Counted from the stretch's first letter, positions 28,120 through 36,594 are shown. The stretch is 64,000 nucleotides of DNA from Mycobacteroides chelonae CCUG 47445 (GCF_001632805.1 NZ_CP007220.1:1488001-1552000); one strand, 5' to 3'. Program-made: numbers and translations. The notes: a model not told the origin generated them from the sequence alone.

Positions 28120-29405
28120 GAACGGGTACCTCCCGTCACGCTCTCGGGTTCGTCGGCGCGCCAGCCGTCGGGCATCAAGTGATCCAGTACGTCGTCGACC
28201 GTAACGGCGCCGAGCAAGTGGTTCTCCCTGTCGATCACGGGACCGCACACCAAGTTGTACGCGGCGAAGTAGCGGGTTACCTCGGCCAACGGAGCCTCGG
28301 CATCCAGATAGGGCAGGTCGGTGTCGAGAATGCCTCCGACCATCGCGTAGGGGGGCTCACGCAGCAGCCGCTGCAGGTGCACGCATCCGAGATACCGGCC
28401 GGTGGGTGTCGCGGTGGGCGGCCTGACCACGAAGATCAGCGAGGACAGCGCCGGCGTCAGATCCGGATCACGCACGCGGGCAAGGGCTTCTGCCACCGTG
28501 GTGTTGGGGCTCAGGATCACCGGTTCGGGGGTCATCATGCCGCCGGCGGTGTTGGGGGAGTGGGTCAGCAGCCGTCGGACAGGCTCGGAGTCCTCCGGAT
28601 CCATCAGCGCCAGAAGCGATTCGGCCTCTGCGGGCGGCAGTTCGCCCAACAGGTCGGCGGCGTCGTCGGGATCCATGGCCTCCAGCACGTCGGCGGCGCG
28701 CTCGTCTTCCAGCTTGGTGAGCACCTCGGCCTGATCATCCTCGGGAAGCTCCTGGAGGATGTCGGCCAGCCGCTCGTCGTCGAATGCGCCCAGCACCTCG
28801 TCACGCCGTTTGGGCGGAAGCTCACGGATGGCATCGGCCACCTCGACGGGGCGCATGCCCTCGAACTGGAGCATGAGCTGGGCCACGCCCTGTCCCGGCA
28901 GGTTGAGTGCCGACGGCGTCAATCCGTGGATGTGATTCCATCCGGTGACCTGTACGCCACTACGCCGACCCAATCGTCGCGGGCTGCGGACGGCTACCCG
29001 GGTGACTACCCAGTCGCGGGTGCGGGTCTGCTCAATGCCCAGATCAACCACGACAAGGTCGACGCCGTCGAATTGTTCGAGCTCGGGATCATCGGTGCGC
29101 ACCGTGGTGTCCAGGACCTGCCCGAGCACCAGCGCCTCGCTGGGGCGCTGTTCGAAACGGCGCAGTGAGACGTTTCCGGTGTTCAGCGTCACCGATCCGG
29201 GCTCGATGGCGGTGACTCGCAGCATGGGCACGAATATTCTTCGGCGCGTGAGCATTTCAACGACCAGGCCGATGACCCGCGGCTGTTTTCGGGCAACGCC
29301 AATCGCGATCACGACATCGCGCACCCGTCCGATCGACTCGCCGTCCGGGCCGAGAACCACCAGGCCTGAGAGCCTGGCTGCGAACACCTTGCTCACTGCG
29401 GCCAT
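28116..29405 (-). CDS. MgtE N-domain/CBS protein without a channel domain
   Basis: 429 residues. It has a PRC-barrel-like start (FAARLSGLVVLGPDGESIGRV), then helical MgtE-N repeats (ADAIRELPPKRRDEVLGAF, ILQELPEDDQAEVL, DLLGELPPAEAESLL), then two CBS motifs from GGMMTPEPVILSPNTTVAEA to HLLGAVTVDDVLDHL. The transmembrane MgtE channel domain is missing, so it is not itself a transporter. In MgtE the N and CBS domains sense cytosolic Mg2+. A regulatory role for another membrane protein, possibly the coupled DUF1003 product, is inference. Confidence 0.9.
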   Translation of the reverse strand: MAAVSKVFAARLSGLVVLGPDGESIGRVRDVVIAIGVARKQPRVIGLVVEMLTRRRIFVPMLRVTAIEPGSVTLNTGNVSLRRFEQRPSEALVLGQVLDTTVRTDDPELEQFDGVDLVVVDLGIEQTRTRDWVVTRVAVRSPRRLGRRSGVQVTGWNHIHGLTPSALNLPGQGVAQLMLQFEGMRPVEVADAIRELPPKRRDEVLGAFDDERLADILQELPEDDQAEVLTKLEDERAADVLEAMDPDDAADLLGELPPAEAESLLALMDPEDSEPVRRLLTHSPNTAGGMMTPEPVILSPNTTVAEALARVRDPDLTPALSSLIFVVRPPTATPTGRYLGCVHLQRLLREPPYAMVGGILDTDLPYLDAEAPLAEVTRYFAAYNLVCGPVIDRENHLLGAVTVDDVLDHLMPDGWRADEPESVTGGTRS

Positions 29406-29464
29406 GGTGCAAGGTTAGGGGGTAGGCCTCGCGGCGCCCTGCGCCGGTGTCGCGAGTTGGGTGC

Positions 29465-30091
29465 TTAGGTGCCGATTCCGCCGTACATGAGGGCGATGAC
29501 GGCAGCCGAGAATCGCTCACTGTCCTGCACTTCGCCTCCCCGTGAGGCGTGCAGGCCGGTGGCCAGGATCATCCCGGTCACGGCCCGGGCGGTGTACTCC
29601 GTGTCGAGATCGGCACGCAGGTAGCCTTTTTCGACCCCGTGACGCAGGTAGGCCTCGGTCAGTTGGTCACTTGTGGAGAGCATTCCGAAGACGCGTTCGC
29701 GTAGCTCGTTGTCGACCGAGCCCGCTTCCAGCAGAAGCAGCGGCAACTGGGGGTTGTCACGGAACAGGTCCGCGAGCGCGGCGCCGATGCGCACCGACTG
29801 CTGGCGGTACTGCTCGATATCGTCGGCCAGCCCCGCGGCGTTCTCCGCGCCGATCGCCTGAAAGATCTGCTCGGTGACGTCGTCGATGACATGCTCGATG
29901 ATGTCCCGTTTGCTCTTGAAGTACCGGTAGAAGGTCCCATGGCCGATCCCGATCCGCCCGGCGATATCCGCAACGCCTGTCGCGTGGTAGCCCTGCTCGG
30001 AGAAGCACGCAAACGCGGCGTCCAGAATCTCTTGCCGCATCTCGAGCTTCTTGCGCTCGGCGCGACTGAGTGTGGACGGGCTGGACGTCAT
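29465..30091 (-). CDS. TetR/AcrR family regulator
   Basis: 208 residues from ATG 30091. The DNA-binding domain has LDAAFACFSEQGYHATGVAD and GIGHGTFYRYFKSKRDI, then a helical effector domain. It is divergent from the SDR-monooxygenase pair, and the palindrome at 30126-30141 lies between them, so it is the likely repressor of that pair. The arrangement recalls EthR-EthA, though sequence identity to EthR cannot be judged here. Confidence 0.9.
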   Translation of the reverse strand: MTSSPSTLSRAERKKLEMRQEILDAAFACFSEQGYHATGVADIAGRIGIGHGTFYRYFKSKRDIIEHVIDDVTEQIFQAIGAENAAGLADDIEQYRQQSVRIGAALADLFRDNPQLPLLLLEAGSVDNELRERVFGMLSTSDQLTEAYLRHGVEKGYLRADLDTEYTARAVTGMILATGLHASRGGEVQDSERFSAAVIALMYGGIGT

Positions 30092-30125
30092 AAGCGGCGA
30101 TCCTACCGACCTTGACACTTGTCGA

Positions 30126-30141
30126 GAATGACATATCATTC
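30126..30141. promoter_or_regulatory. Operator-like palindrome GAATGA-n4-TCATTC
   Basis: GAATGACATATCATTC lies between the TetR gene and the SDR gene. An outer pair CTTGTC and GACAAG flanks it symmetrically. It probably overlaps the promoters of both genes and is the likely TetR binding site. Confidence 0.55.
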
Positions 30142-30174
30142 CGAAACTGACAAGCCATTCCGTTGGAGGTTGAT

Positions 30175-31032
30175 GTGAGTCGTTATCCGAAGATTGAGCT
30201 GCCAGGCGCGGTGGTCGTCATCACCGGTGGAGCCAGGGGAATCGGCGCTGCCACCGCGCGCCTTTTCGCCGATAAGGGGGCCGATGTCTGGATCGGTGAT
30301 GTCGATGATGTGGTCGCCAAAGAGACCGCGGACGCGATCCCGCGTGCACAGTCCGGTGCCCTCGATGTCACCAAGCCCGAGTCCTGGACCGCATTTCTTG
30401 ATCGGGTGCGCGCCGAGTCGGGCCCGGTCGACATCCTGATCAACAACGCGGGCGTGATGCCGCTGGGCGGATTTGTCGAGGAGAACGAACGCACCACCGA
30501 TCTGATTCTCGATGTGAACGTGCGCGGTCCGCTCAATGGTGCGCGGGCCGCGTTGCCCGAGATGGTGGCGCGCGGGCGTGGGCACATCGTCAACGTGGCA
30601 TCCATGGCCGGCAAGCTGGCGGTCCCCGGCATGGTCACCTACAACGCGTCCAAGTTCGGTGCGGTCGGGCTTTCCGTGGCGCTGCGCAAGGAGTACGCAG
30701 ACAGCGGCGTCAGCATCAGCTCGGTGTTGCCGAGCGCGGTCCGCACCGAGTTGGCCTCGGGCGCGCCGCTGGGCAAGGGGATGCCGACCGTCGATCCCGA
30801 GGATGTGGCGGCCGCGATCGTGCGCAGTGTCGACACTCGTCGCGCGCAGATCTCGGTGCCGGGCTGGCTCGCGTTCGGGTGGGGACTGGTGGATCTTTTT
30901 GTGCCCGAACCGCTTGAGCGACTTGGCCGTCGGCTCATCGATGACCGTCGCGCACTGACCTCACTCGACCTGAACGCCCGCGGCGCGTACATCGAACGCA
31001 TCGAACGGCAGAGTAAGGAGCACCAGAAGTGA
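30175..31032 (+). CDS. Short-chain dehydrogenase/reductase
   Basis: 285 residues from GTG 30175, placed 5 nt after GGAGG. It is a classical SDR: TGGARGIG (cofactor loop), an acidic D after strand 2 favouring NAD, NNAG, a catalytic Ser in NVASMAG, and YNASK with the catalytic Tyr and Lys. The C-terminal extension is longer than the minimal SDR. It overlaps the monooxygenase gene as GTGA, so a joint pathway is likely: alcohol oxidised to ketone, then oxygen insertion by the monooxygenase. Confidence 0.92.
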   Translation: MSRYPKIELPGAVVVITGGARGIGAATARLFADKGADVWIGDVDDVVAKETADAIPRAQSGALDVTKPESWTAFLDRVRAESGPVDILINNAGVMPLGGFVEENERTTDLILDVNVRGPLNGARAALPEMVARGRGHIVNVASMAGKLAVPGMVTYNASKFGAVGLSVALRKEYADSGVSISSVLPSAVRTELASGAPLGKGMPTVDPEDVAAAIVRSVDTRRAQISVPGWLAFGWGLVDLFVPEPLERLGRRLIDDRRALTSLDLNARGAYIERIERQSKEHQK

Positions 31033-32477
31033 GCGAACGGCGAAGCCCCAGAGTTGTTGTCGTCGGCGCCGGTATGGCCGGAATCGCGGTGGGGCACAAA
31101 CTCATAGAGGCTGGTTTCGACGATTTCACCATCCTGGAGAAGGGTGATGACGTCGGTGGCGTCTGGTACTGGAACCGATATCCGGGGCTGACCTGCGATG
31201 TGCCCTCCCAGGCCTATCAGTACCCCTTTGCGCCACGCACGGACTGGCCACGGCTCTTCGCCACCGGTCCAGAGATTCAGGCGTATCACCGCACGGTCGC
31301 CGAGGATCTGGGCGTCATGTCTCATATTCGGTGCGGGCAGGAGGTCACCGCCGCAGAGTTCACCCGTGCGGGCTGGCGGGTTACCACCGCGGCGGGGGAG
31401 GTGCTGGAATGCGATTTTCTGATTGCCGCCACCGGCGTGCTGCACCACCCGAACATCCCCGACATCCCAGGGCTCGACAGCTTCCGCGGCAAGGTGGTGC
31501 ACACCGCGCGGTGGGATGACTCGGTGCAGCTGGAAGGAAAGCGTGTCGCCGCGATTGGAACGGGCTCTACTGGGGTGCAGGTGGTTTCGGCGATGCAGCC
31601 CATCGTCGAGCAGGTGACCTCATTCATCCGGACACCGCAATGGGTGCTGTGGGCACCGATGGCGATGCGGCAGCCGAAGTTCGTCTCCAAGCTGCTGGAG
31701 GCGTTGCCCACCGAACGCATCGTGCGATTCAGTGCGTTGACGGGCACCGACGCGTTGGTGAACATCGTGACCCGGCCCAGCTGGGGTCGGCGGCTGGTGC
31801 AGCAGTACGCGCGGGCGTGCCTGCACCTGATCCGCGACAAGGAGTTGCGTCAAAAACTGACCCCGGATTACGAGCCACTGTGCAAGCGGCAGGTCTTGTC
31901 CGGGTCGTTCCATCGCGCTGTCCAGAAGCCGAATGTCGAGATCGTCACCGACCGCATCGACAGGGTCACGCCCACCGGAATCGTGACGGTCGACGGTGCC
32001 GAGCGCGAATTCGACGTGATAGTGCTGGCCACCGGATTTCAGGCGCACAACTACATGCGGCCGATGAATCTGGTTGGCAAAGATGGATATTCGATTGATG
32101 AGGCATGGGAGAAGGGGCCCAAGGCGTACCGGATGACCGCCATCCCCGGCTTCCCGAACTTCTTCACCGTGCTCGGCCCCAACTCGCCGACCGGATCGAT
32201 CTGGCTTCAGCACACGGCCGAGCGCACCGCCGAATACGTCATCAGCTGGCTACATCGTTTCGCCCGTGGCGAGATCACCACGGTGGAAGTGAGCCGCGAG
32301 GCGACCGATGAGTTCAACATCCAAGCGCGCGAGGCGATGAAACCCACGGTGTGGGCGACCGGGTGCAACTCCTGGTATCTCACCGAGGACGGATCGGTAG
32401 ACCTGTGGCCCTTCGATCGGAAGACCATGGAGCGCATGCTCGCCTCGCCCGAGGAGAGTCACTACATCGTGCAGTGA
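31029..32477 (+). CDS. Flavin-containing Baeyer-Villiger-type monooxygenase
   Basis: 482 residues from GTG 31029. It has two Rossmann loops, VVGAGMAG (FAD) and AIGTGSTG (NADPH), and the Baeyer-Villiger fingerprint FRGKVVHTARWD between them. GVWYWNRYPG is the typical FAD-contact stretch. Such enzymes convert ketones to esters or lactones and can activate thioamide prodrugs. Substrate is unknown. The stop-start overlap with the SDR and control by the divergent TetR suggest a small inducible catabolic or detoxification unit. Confidence 0.92.
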   Translation: MSERRSPRVVVVGAGMAGIAVGHKLIEAGFDDFTILEKGDDVGGVWYWNRYPGLTCDVPSQAYQYPFAPRTDWPRLFATGPEIQAYHRTVAEDLGVMSHIRCGQEVTAAEFTRAGWRVTTAAGEVLECDFLIAATGVLHHPNIPDIPGLDSFRGKVVHTARWDDSVQLEGKRVAAIGTGSTGVQVVSAMQPIVEQVTSFIRTPQWVLWAPMAMRQPKFVSKLLEALPTERIVRFSALTGTDALVNIVTRPSWGRRLVQQYARACLHLIRDKELRQKLTPDYEPLCKRQVLSGSFHRAVQKPNVEIVTDRIDRVTPTGIVTVDGAEREFDVIVLATGFQAHNYMRPMNLVGKDGYSIDEAWEKGPKAYRMTAIPGFPNFFTVLGPNSPTGSIWLQHTAERTAEYVISWLHRFARGEITTVEVSREATDEFNIQAREAMKPTVWATGCNSWYLTEDGSVDLWPFDRKTMERMLASPEESHYIVQ

Positions 32478-32483
32478 CGCGCG

Positions 32484-33332
32484 TTAGCGCAGATTGAACG
32501 TCGACGGATCGGGGCCGATGCGACCGTCGGCCGCGTCGAGCCCGGTGATGCGTTCTACCTCGTCGGTGCTGAGTTCGAATCCGAATACATCGAAGTTGGC
32601 CGCGATGCGCGCCGGCGTCACCGACTTGGGAATGACGACGTTGCCCAGCTGAAGATGCCAACGCAGGATCACCTGCGCTGCGCTCACCCCGTGGCCCTCG
32701 GCGATGGCGCCAATGGTCGGGTCGTCCAGGATCGTGCCCTGGCCAAGTGGCGACCATGCCTCGGTGAGAATGCCGTACTCGGCGTGGAAGGCGCGCAGCT
32801 CGGGCTGGGTGAACCGGGGATGCAGCTCGATCTGGTTGAGAGCAGGCACTTCTCCGGTTTCATCGATCAGCCGCTGGAGATTCTCGACGGTGAAATTGCT
32901 GACCCCGATGGCCTTGGCTCGGCCGTCGGCCTGGATTCGCTGCAGAGCCTTGAAGCTGGCCACGTACTCGTCGAGTTCGGGCACCGGCCAGTGGATCAGG
33001 TACAGGTCCACATAATCGGTCTCCAGCCGCTCCAGGGAGGCGTCAAACGCGCGTAGCGCGCTGTCATAGCCCTGATCGGCATTCCACAGCTTGGTGGTCA
33101 GGAAGACATCCCCACGGGGAACCCCGGACTGCGCGATGGCGCGTCCTGTGCCCTCCTCGTTCTCGTACACCTTCGCGGTGTCGATGCTCCGGTATCCGAC
33201 CTGCAGTGCGGTCGATACCGCCGCCTCGGCTTCGTCACTGGGCACTTGCCAGACGCCATAGCCGAGCTGGGGAATCGTGGTACCGGAATTGAGCGTCACG
33301 TTGGGGACTATCTGGGGAACCGTCACGGTCAA
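32484..33332 (-). CDS. Aldo/keto reductase
   Basis: 282 residues, starting at TTG 33332 or GTG 33326. It is a TIM-barrel NADPH oxidoreductase with the catalytic tetrad visible: Asp in SIDTAKVY, Tyr in VYENE, Lys in TTKLWN and His in LIHWP. IPKSVTPARIAANFDVF is the NADPH-binding C-terminal motif. It is of the type of mycobacterial Rv2971-like reductases acting on dicarbonyls and aldehydes. It is convergent with the monooxygenase gene, 6 nt apart. Confidence 0.92.
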   Translation of the reverse strand: MTVTVPQIVPNVTLNSGTTIPQLGYGVWQVPSDEAEAAVSTALQVGYRSIDTAKVYENEEGTGRAIAQSGVPRGDVFLTTKLWNADQGYDSALRAFDASLERLETDYVDLYLIHWPVPELDEYVASFKALQRIQADGRAKAIGVSNFTVENLQRLIDETGEVPALNQIELHPRFTQPELRAFHAEYGILTEAWSPLGQGTILDDPTIGAIAEGHGVSAAQVILRWHLQLGNVVIPKSVTPARIAANFDVFGFELSTDEVERITGLDAADGRIGPDPSTFNLR

Positions 33333-33381
33333 CCCAACGCGGGGCGTCGCGGAGTATTCCCGGGGGTCTCGGGGGGTAAAT

Positions 33382-33419
33382 GAAACGCCCCGCTCCCAAT
33401 GCTGGGAGCGGGGCGTTTC
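33382..33419 (-). terminator. Terminator hairpin of the tRNA-Lys gene
   Basis: A perfect 17-bp stem with a 4-nt loop (GAAACGCCCCGCTCCCA, ATGC and its complement), lying 3 nt beyond the CCA end of the tRNA on the minus strand. Strength on the minus strand is supported by the T-rich GTTTC-to-CATTT flank. It can work in either direction, so it may also insulate the prophage from the host aldo-keto reductase side. Confidence 0.8.
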
Positions 33420-33422
33420 TGG

Positions 33423-33470
33423 TGGTGCGCCGTCAGGGGCTCGAACCCCGGACCCGCTGATTAAGAGTCA
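33423..33470 (-). tRNA. 3' fragment of tRNA-Lys(CTT), prophage attachment core
   Basis: On the minus strand the sequence holds the anticodon loop CTCTTAA (anticodon CTT at 33465-33463), the T arm with GGTTCGAGCC and the acceptor strand ending GGCGCACCA. The matching 5' acceptor strand GCGCCGT and a proper D arm are absent upstream; after the anticodon stem the sequence becomes phage DNA. This is the expected host-side half-site left by integration into a tRNA gene. The integrase gene starts 149 nt away. The intact tRNA, rebuilt with phage-supplied 3' sequence, should lie at the other prophage end outside the window. Confidence 0.85.
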
Positions 33471-33618
33471 TCGAGTGCGGTAGAATTGAGCTGCGGATAA
33501 CCTCTATTTGCGCAGGTAAGCCCTATATACTGAACAACATAGTGCACCATAGTATTCATTCTTTTAGCTACAGCTAAGCTACAGCGGCAGGGCCTCGCGA
33601 GGCGTTTGCCCGACTCGG

Positions 33619-35091
33619 ATGACAACGACGGAGAACGAAGCCATGCGATGCCCAACCCCTCAACTCAAGGGTTATCCCGACAAGACTGCGGCAGCCGACG
33701 AGCTGGCCCGTCGTTATCGAAATCCGCCGAAGGCCGTCAAGCCGTACGAGTGCGACTGCGGAGCGTGGCACCTCACGCCGCGCCAGCGCGCAGGGCGCGG
33801 TGAGGGCAAGCCTTACAAGCGCGGGGATGGTATGTGGATCTGCGCTGTGACTGTGCCGGGTGCAGACGGCAAACAGAGGCGAAAAACGGTCTCAGCGAAG
33901 GACCGCGGTATGGCGCTTGATCGGCGCAAGAAGCTGCTGGAGGACATCGCCAAGGGGAACATCATCCAGTCGCCCAAGATCACGGTCAGTCAATGGCTCG
34001 ATCACTGGCTGGAAACTATCCACAAGCCGAACGTGAAGCCCAAGACCTACCGATACTACGAATCGGGGGTTCGTCTGCTGATCAAGCCACACATCGGCAA
34101 GAAGCAGCTCGCCAAGCTGACGCCCGAGGATGTTCGTGCGGTTATCAAGAAGATCAACGAAACGGGCTCGACACGGAACGCAGTCAAGGCGCACCAGATT
34201 CTTCAGAAGGCGCTCAAGAGTGCGATCAACGAAGGCGTACTTGAGCGCAACGTCGCCACGATGGTCAAGAAGCCCAGCCACGTGACTGCGGAGATTCAGC
34301 CGTTTACAGCGGCCGAAGCCAAGCACGTCATGAGGACTGCGATCGACTTGAATGACCCCCTGGCGGATCGTTGGAGTTTCGCGTTCCTGACGGTGGCCCG
34401 CCCGAGTGAACTCAACGGCCTTGAGTGGAGCCGGGTCGACTTCGACAACAAAGTCTTGGATCTGTCCTGGCAGCTACAAGAGCTGACGAATAAGAGGCAC
34501 GGGTGCGGAGAGCCCAACGACGATGGCGTCTACCCCTGCAAGCGAAAGCGCGCGGCCTGGTGCCCGCAGGCGGAGTACGACTTCCAACCCGGCTTTGAGT
34601 ACCGCCCCTGTCACGGTACTCAGGTGTGGACGCGCCCCAAGACGGCCGTGGGTAAGCGCTCGCTTCCTCTCATCAAGCCGCTGGAAACTATGTTGCGCTT
34701 GCGATTAGAGCGCCAGAAGCCCGGACACCTGGACCTAGTTTGGGCTCACGATGACGGTCGGCCGTATGGTCCGACGGAGATGAATGAGCGATGGCATGCG
34801 CTCATGGTGGCCGCTGGGTTCGAGTTTGATGAATCCGTTACCGGCCGTAATGAAATTGAGATCGAATCTGGTAACTCGGAAATCCCAGATTTGCCTAGCA
34901 GAATGCTCTATGCGTCAAGGCACACTGCCGCAACGCTTTTGATGGAACTGAAGGTCCCCGAAGATGTGCGGATGGCGATCATGGGTCAGAGTTCTGTTGT
35001 CGCGCATCGCGGTTACGTCCACGTGGATCAGACGCAGACGAAGGCAGCATTGTCAAAACTGGCCAAGTTGTTGAATCCAGCGCTACATTGA
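33619..35091 (+). CDS. int: Tyrosine recombinase phage integrase
   Basis: 490 residues from ATG 33619. The N-terminus has an arm-binding-like region with Cys pairs, then a SAM-like core-binding domain (VSQWLDHWLETIHKPNVKPK, about 115-200), then the catalytic domain. Visible catalytic residues are Arg in VARPSELNGLEW, the basic TAVGKRSLPL strand, Arg in YASRHTAATLL and the nucleophile Tyr in HRGYVHV. The first His of the usual H-x-x-R box is Tyr here, and the later GH is GQ. An insertion of about 60 residues with Cys/His (HGCGEPNDDGVYPCKRKRAAWC) sits between box I and box II. It catalyses integration at the adjacent tRNA-Lys site. Confidence 0.95.
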   Translation: MTTTENEAMRCPTPQLKGYPDKTAAADELARRYRNPPKAVKPYECDCGAWHLTPRQRAGRGEGKPYKRGDGMWICAVTVPGADGKQRRKTVSAKDRGMALDRRKKLLEDIAKGNIIQSPKITVSQWLDHWLETIHKPNVKPKTYRYYESGVRLLIKPHIGKKQLAKLTPEDVRAVIKKINETGSTRNAVKAHQILQKALKSAINEGVLERNVATMVKKPSHVTAEIQPFTAAEAKHVMRTAIDLNDPLADRWSFAFLTVARPSELNGLEWSRVDFDNKVLDLSWQLQELTNKRHGCGEPNDDGVYPCKRKRAAWCPQAEYDFQPGFEYRPCHGTQVWTRPKTAVGKRSLPLIKPLETMLRLRLERQKPGHLDLVWAHDDGRPYGPTEMNERWHALMVAAGFEFDESVTGRNEIEIESGNSEIPDLPSRMLYASRHTAATLLMELKVPEDVRMAIMGQSSVVAHRGYVHVDQTQTKAALSKLAKLLNPALH

Positions 35092-35169
35092 GTCCCACGC
35101 GGGGGCTGTCAATTGGCAGGCTGCGCGCCGTAAAGCATCGTTGCCACGGCTGCGGGGCGCTTGTGGCGT

Positions 35170-35514
35170 ATGGAACAGGGGATGATCTTGTTTGTAGCCA
35201 TATACCCCTCTGTCGGTGAGGTCATATATCACCACGTCGGGCCACACGCGATGGTGTACATCGGTCAGCTAATTCAGCTCGTCACAGGGTCGGTTGTGGT
35301 GATCCCGTGCCGGCGTGTCAACGCCGCGCAGCTCGCGGTTCAGTTCTACGCGCTTCGACAACAGGATGTGTGGACAGAAACCGATGATGGCCTGCTGACG
35401 CATGTGTCGGTGCCCATCGATTTGTCGTGGCAGGAGCGTCCCTGCGCCGCCCCGATCGACATGCGGCGAGGGTCGAAATGGCAACCACGCGGCGGTCACC
35501 TACTCAACTGCTGA
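35170..35514 (+). CDS. Hypothetical phage protein between int and repressor
   Basis: About 114 residues from ATG 35170 (TTG 35161 and ATG 35182 are also possible). There are two moderately hydrophobic stretches (MILFVAIYPSVGEVIYHHV and MVYIGQLIQLVTGSVVVIP). It resembles no family I know. It is convergent with the repressor gene, ending 9 nt from it. Small genes in this position are common in temperate phages, but evidence here is limited to an intact frame. Confidence 0.45.
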   Translation: MEQGMILFVAIYPSVGEVIYHHVGPHAMVYIGQLIQLVTGSVVVIPCRRVNAAQLAVQFYALRQQDVWTETDDGLLTHVSVPIDLSWQERPCAAPIDMRRGSKWQPRGGHLLNC

Positions 35515-35523
35515 GTCTTGGCT

Positions 35524-36018
35524 TTACTTGGGGGTGTTGGTTCGAGTCTGGCGATTCGTTTTCTTTGGGGCTCCAGGCTCAGGTTTAGTCTTGGAGCCCA
35601 ATACTTTTGGGGCACTTTCAGTGTCCCTGTCGCCATCATTTTCGCTCGCTTTGATCATCTCGCGCAAGAGCGACAGCATGAGGCCGAGCTGAGCGTCACC
35701 CAATTTTTCGGCGCCAGGGGGCAGCATCGCCGCCAGTCGTGAGACGTCCTCTTCGACGGGTAGGCCGACAGATCGGGCTATCGACAGCAATATGACATCG
35801 AGCTTCACGTTGAGCGCGCGAGCCATGCCTTCTATCGATGCGGGTTCTGGGAACTCCTTGACTTTGATCCCGTTGGTGATCTGGTTCCAACGTTGGGCCT
35901 TCACCACTCCGCCGCTGGCGTCCTCTAGGTCCTTGTATGTCCGATCACCCTTGAGCGTGAGTATCAGGTCTTGGAGAGTCAACCCATCCTCATCGCTACT
36001 CGCGTTGGTTATAGGCAT
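35524..36018 (-). CDS. Probable immunity repressor (helix-turn-helix)
   Basis: 164 residues. The N-terminal half looks like a Cro/C1-type DNA-binding domain: TLQDLILTLKGDRTYKDLED, then WNQITNGIKVKEFPEPASIE and MARALNVKLDVILLSIARSV. The C-terminal tail is hydrophilic, Lys/Thr/Pro-rich and probably disordered, with no LexA-like protease motif. It is the only leftward gene in the early region and faces a rightward Cro-like gene across an operator-rich gap, the arrangement of a lysogeny switch. I infer that it maintains lysogeny by binding the CTAGTAG sites. Confidence 0.8.
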   Translation of the reverse strand: MPITNASSDEDGLTLQDLILTLKGDRTYKDLEDASGGVVKAQRWNQITNGIKVKEFPEPASIEGMARALNVKLDVILLSIARSVGLPVEEDVSRLAAMLPPGAEKLGDAQLGLMLSLLREMIKASENDGDRDTESAPKVLGSKTKPEPGAPKKTNRQTRTNTPK

Positions 36019-36306
36019 CTTGTCTTCCGATCGTCGGTGTTCACTAGTAGTTAGCGGCCCTATCAGTTCTATTTGATCTCGAAATTACCGGTAATGCAAC
36101 TAGTAGCTCGTGGTTGCTGAACCTTACAACATCACTGCTCAGTGCGCAGGGCTTCGTTAGTCCGCCCGCGTGGCGGACTAGTAGATTCGCTAGACACGCC
36201 ATATCAGTGGTTGACAGAGTGATAGCTAGTAGTTGATGATCTACGCATCCCGTTCACCTACTAGTCACCGCATCGTTATGGGGTGACGCTGAAGGGTTGT
36301 GAATAC
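36019..36306. promoter_or_regulatory. Immunity control region with five CTAGTAG sites
   Basis: About 290 AT-richer nt between the divergent repressor and Cro-like genes. CTAGTAG occurs at 36044-36050, 36100-36106, 36178-36184 and 36226-36232 on the plus strand and once inverted at 36258-36264 (CTACTAG). A TTGACA at 36211-36216 is a good -35 for the rightward promoter, and the site at 36226 falls in its spacer, where a bound repressor would block RNA polymerase. No coding frame is credible here. Confidence 0.75.
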
Positions 36307-36594
36307 GTGGCGCACGATGTCAGATCAGTCGAGGTCAAGAACCTACCGCTGCTGCGCAGCCTGGTCGGTCCTGAGCCCGAGAAGCTGATGACGGCTCGTA
36401 ATCTGGCTCAAAGAATCGGCAAGCACCCGTCTTTCATCGGCCACCTCCTCAGTGGCGATCCCGATCGTTGCCGAACCTTCTCTATCGAAGTGGCGCAGGC
36501 GATTTCGGTGGCTCTCGGCGTGAAGATGTCGAATCTTTTTCAGCCCGCATCATCAATTACCAGACAACGACGTACCAACCAACAGGCGAGTTGA
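36307..36594 (+). CDS. Cro-like helix-turn-helix protein
   Basis: GTG 36307, 10 nt after GAAGGG, gives 95 residues; GTG 36283 is an alternative. It has LMTARNLAQRIGKHPSFIGH, an XRE-type helix-turn-helix, then IEVAQAISVALGVKMSNLF, the usual fourth and fifth helices. It is the first rightward gene opposite the repressor and is presumably the lytic-side regulator. It overlaps the next start by 1 nt (TGATG). Confidence 0.75.
   Translation: MAHDVRSVEVKNLPLLRSLVGPEPEKLMTARNLAQRIGKHPSFIGHLLSGDPDRCRTFSIEVAQAISVALGVKMSNLFQPASSITRQRRTNQQAS

Noticed and set aside
33474..33498. Weak D-arm-like sequence AGCTCAATT on the minus strand next to the tRNA-Lys fragment
   Set aside because: The 5' acceptor strand GCGCCGT is missing and the D-stem does not pair, so the tRNA is not complete here.
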